From assembly GCA_944345705.1 (NCBI GenBank), contig CALVML010000001.1, forward strand, positions 1 through 64,000: a DNA stretch of 64,000 nt, given 5' to 3'. The DNA is from an uncultured Clostridia bacterium (lineage in GTDB: Bacteria > Bacillota > Clostridia > Christensenellales > UBA1242). Both the position numbers and the translations under genes were made by a program. The notes beneath the pieces were generated by a model. It ran no database searches. It saw nothing but the letters and a program-made list of their open reading frames with translations, and was not told the DNA's origin. Shown piece by piece: positions 63,461-64,000 of the stretch; position 1 is the stretch's first letter, and each line of letters opens with the position of its first letter.

Positions 63461-64000
63461 CTAATTTTCAGAATTTAGTTTTACTTTATCTGCAACACTT
63501 TTTCTCATGTCTTCGCTGATGGCAGCGTAGTGTTTCTTGGTCGTATTTACATCCTTATGACCTAATACATCCGCTACAATATAAATATCACGCGTTTCTT
63601 TATATAAATTTGTGCCGAAAGTACTTCTTAATTTATGCGGCGATATTTTTTTAAGAGGAGATGCAATTTGTGCAAATTTTTTCACTAAGTTTTCTACAGC
63701 ACGGATAGAAATTCGTTTATTTTGAAGGGATATAAACATTGCCTTTTCTTCTTTTGGCAACTCAAGAGTTGCGCGTTTTTCAAGCCATGTTTTTAGTGCC
63801 ATAGCAACTTCATTAGAAAAATACAACATTGTTTGATTTCCACCTTTTCTTGTAACTAAAAAGGCATTTTGTGTAAAATCAAAATTCTCAATATTTAAAC
63901 CAACAAGTTCTGAAATTCTTATGCCTGTACCTAAAAATAATGTTATGATAGCATTATCTCGTTCGAAGGTATTTTTATTGTACTCTCTTTGTCTATCTGT
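63461..64000 (-). CDS. Tyrosine recombinase/integrase, 5' end outside window
   Basis: The frame is open to the window end, so 179 C-terminal residues are seen, mostly the catalytic domain. Visible are the Arg of LFLGTGIRISELVGLN, the Lys of VTRKGGNQ, the HxxR of PHKLRSTFGTNLY, the second His of VLGHKDVNTTKKHYAA and the nucleophilic Tyr in that HY. It resembles XerC/XerD-like proteins and phage-type integrases; the truncation prevents choosing. Orientation opposes the neighbouring genes, and the closest + strand gene is tgt. It could mark the edge of a mobile element continuing to the right. Confidence 0.9.
   Translation of the reverse strand, partial: TDRQREYNKNTFERDNAIITLFLGTGIRISELVGLNIENFDFTQNAFLVTRKGGNQTMLYFSNEVAMALKTWLEKRATLELPKEEKAMFISLQNKRISIRAVENLVKKFAQIASPLKKISPHKLRSTFGTNLYKETRDIYIVADVLGHKDVNTTKKHYAAISEDMRKSVADKVKLNSEN

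Overview
The window is an AT-rich stretch of a low-GC, Gram-positive-type (Firmicutes/Clostridia-like) chromosome. The lineage is read from gene content: a complete spoIIIA operon (AA to AH), a sigK-like sigma factor and ytxC point to an endospore-forming lineage. The T-box leader on thrS, an L20-type leader on infC-rpmI-rplT, the rimP-nusA-ylxR-ylxQ-infB-rbfA order and a PolC-derived protein are all Firmicutes traits. Gene order and many orphan proteins suggest an uncultured clostridial lineage; I cannot name a species. Nearly all genes lie on the + strand. Exceptions are a rubredoxin-fused flavin reductase, a lipoprotein and a tyrosine recombinase at the right edge. Many promoters have a clear TTGACA/TATAAT form with 17-bp spacing.

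Layout. 1-3829: smc (5' end outside the window) and ftsY. 3.9-8.1 kb: flavin reductase-rubredoxin, sigK, a diadenylate-cyclase-fold protein and an orphan gene. 8.2-8.5 kb: RNase P RNA with promoter and terminator. 8.7-12.9 kb: orphan gene, rarA, an E2/CAT-fold protein and a small membrane protein. 12.9-16.5 kb: polA, ruvX and a DUF1292 gene, then a hairpin-rich non-coding element and a 48-aa basic protein. 17.3-24.9 kb: lipoprotein, ytxC, T-box-thrS, yajC, a TIGR04086-like membrane protein and secDF. 25-35.3 kb: rpsB-tsf, an HTH regulator, a large InlB-repeat surface protein, frr-uppS-cdsA-rseP, and a PolC-like protein that keeps only the N-terminal, OB and exonuclease parts. 35.4-43.4 kb: rimP-nusA-ylxR-ylxQ-infB-rbfA-nrnA-truB and an endonuclease IV-like gene. 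43.4-47 kb: efp and a YfhO-type membrane protein. 47.1-54.8 kb: spoIIIAA-AH, then yqhY-nusB-xseA-xseB and a CNNM-like membrane protein. 54.9-56.8 kb: infC-rpmI-rplT-rRNA methyltransferase. 57.2-62.9 kb: yebC, ruvC-ruvA-ruvB, queA, tgt. 63.4-64 kb: a tyrosine recombinase running off the window.

Most genes belong to core processes: chromosome organisation and protein targeting (smc, ftsY, yajC, secDF), replication and repair (polA, rarA, ruvABC, xseAB), translation (rpsB, tsf, frr, infB, infC, efp, thrS), tRNA/rRNA modification (truB, queA, tgt), envelope lipids (uppS, cdsA) and sporulation (sigK, spoIIIA).

The most unusual items are: the polC locus reduced to an exonuclease protein without PHP or polymerase; the hairpin-rich element flanked by an exact 24-bp duplication of a terminator stem; the cyclase-fold protein beside sigK with an altered RHR motif; an acyltransferase-fold protein whose catalytic His is Glu; and a predicted leaderless ruvC transcript. 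I saw no tRNA gene, CRISPR array or complete insertion sequence.
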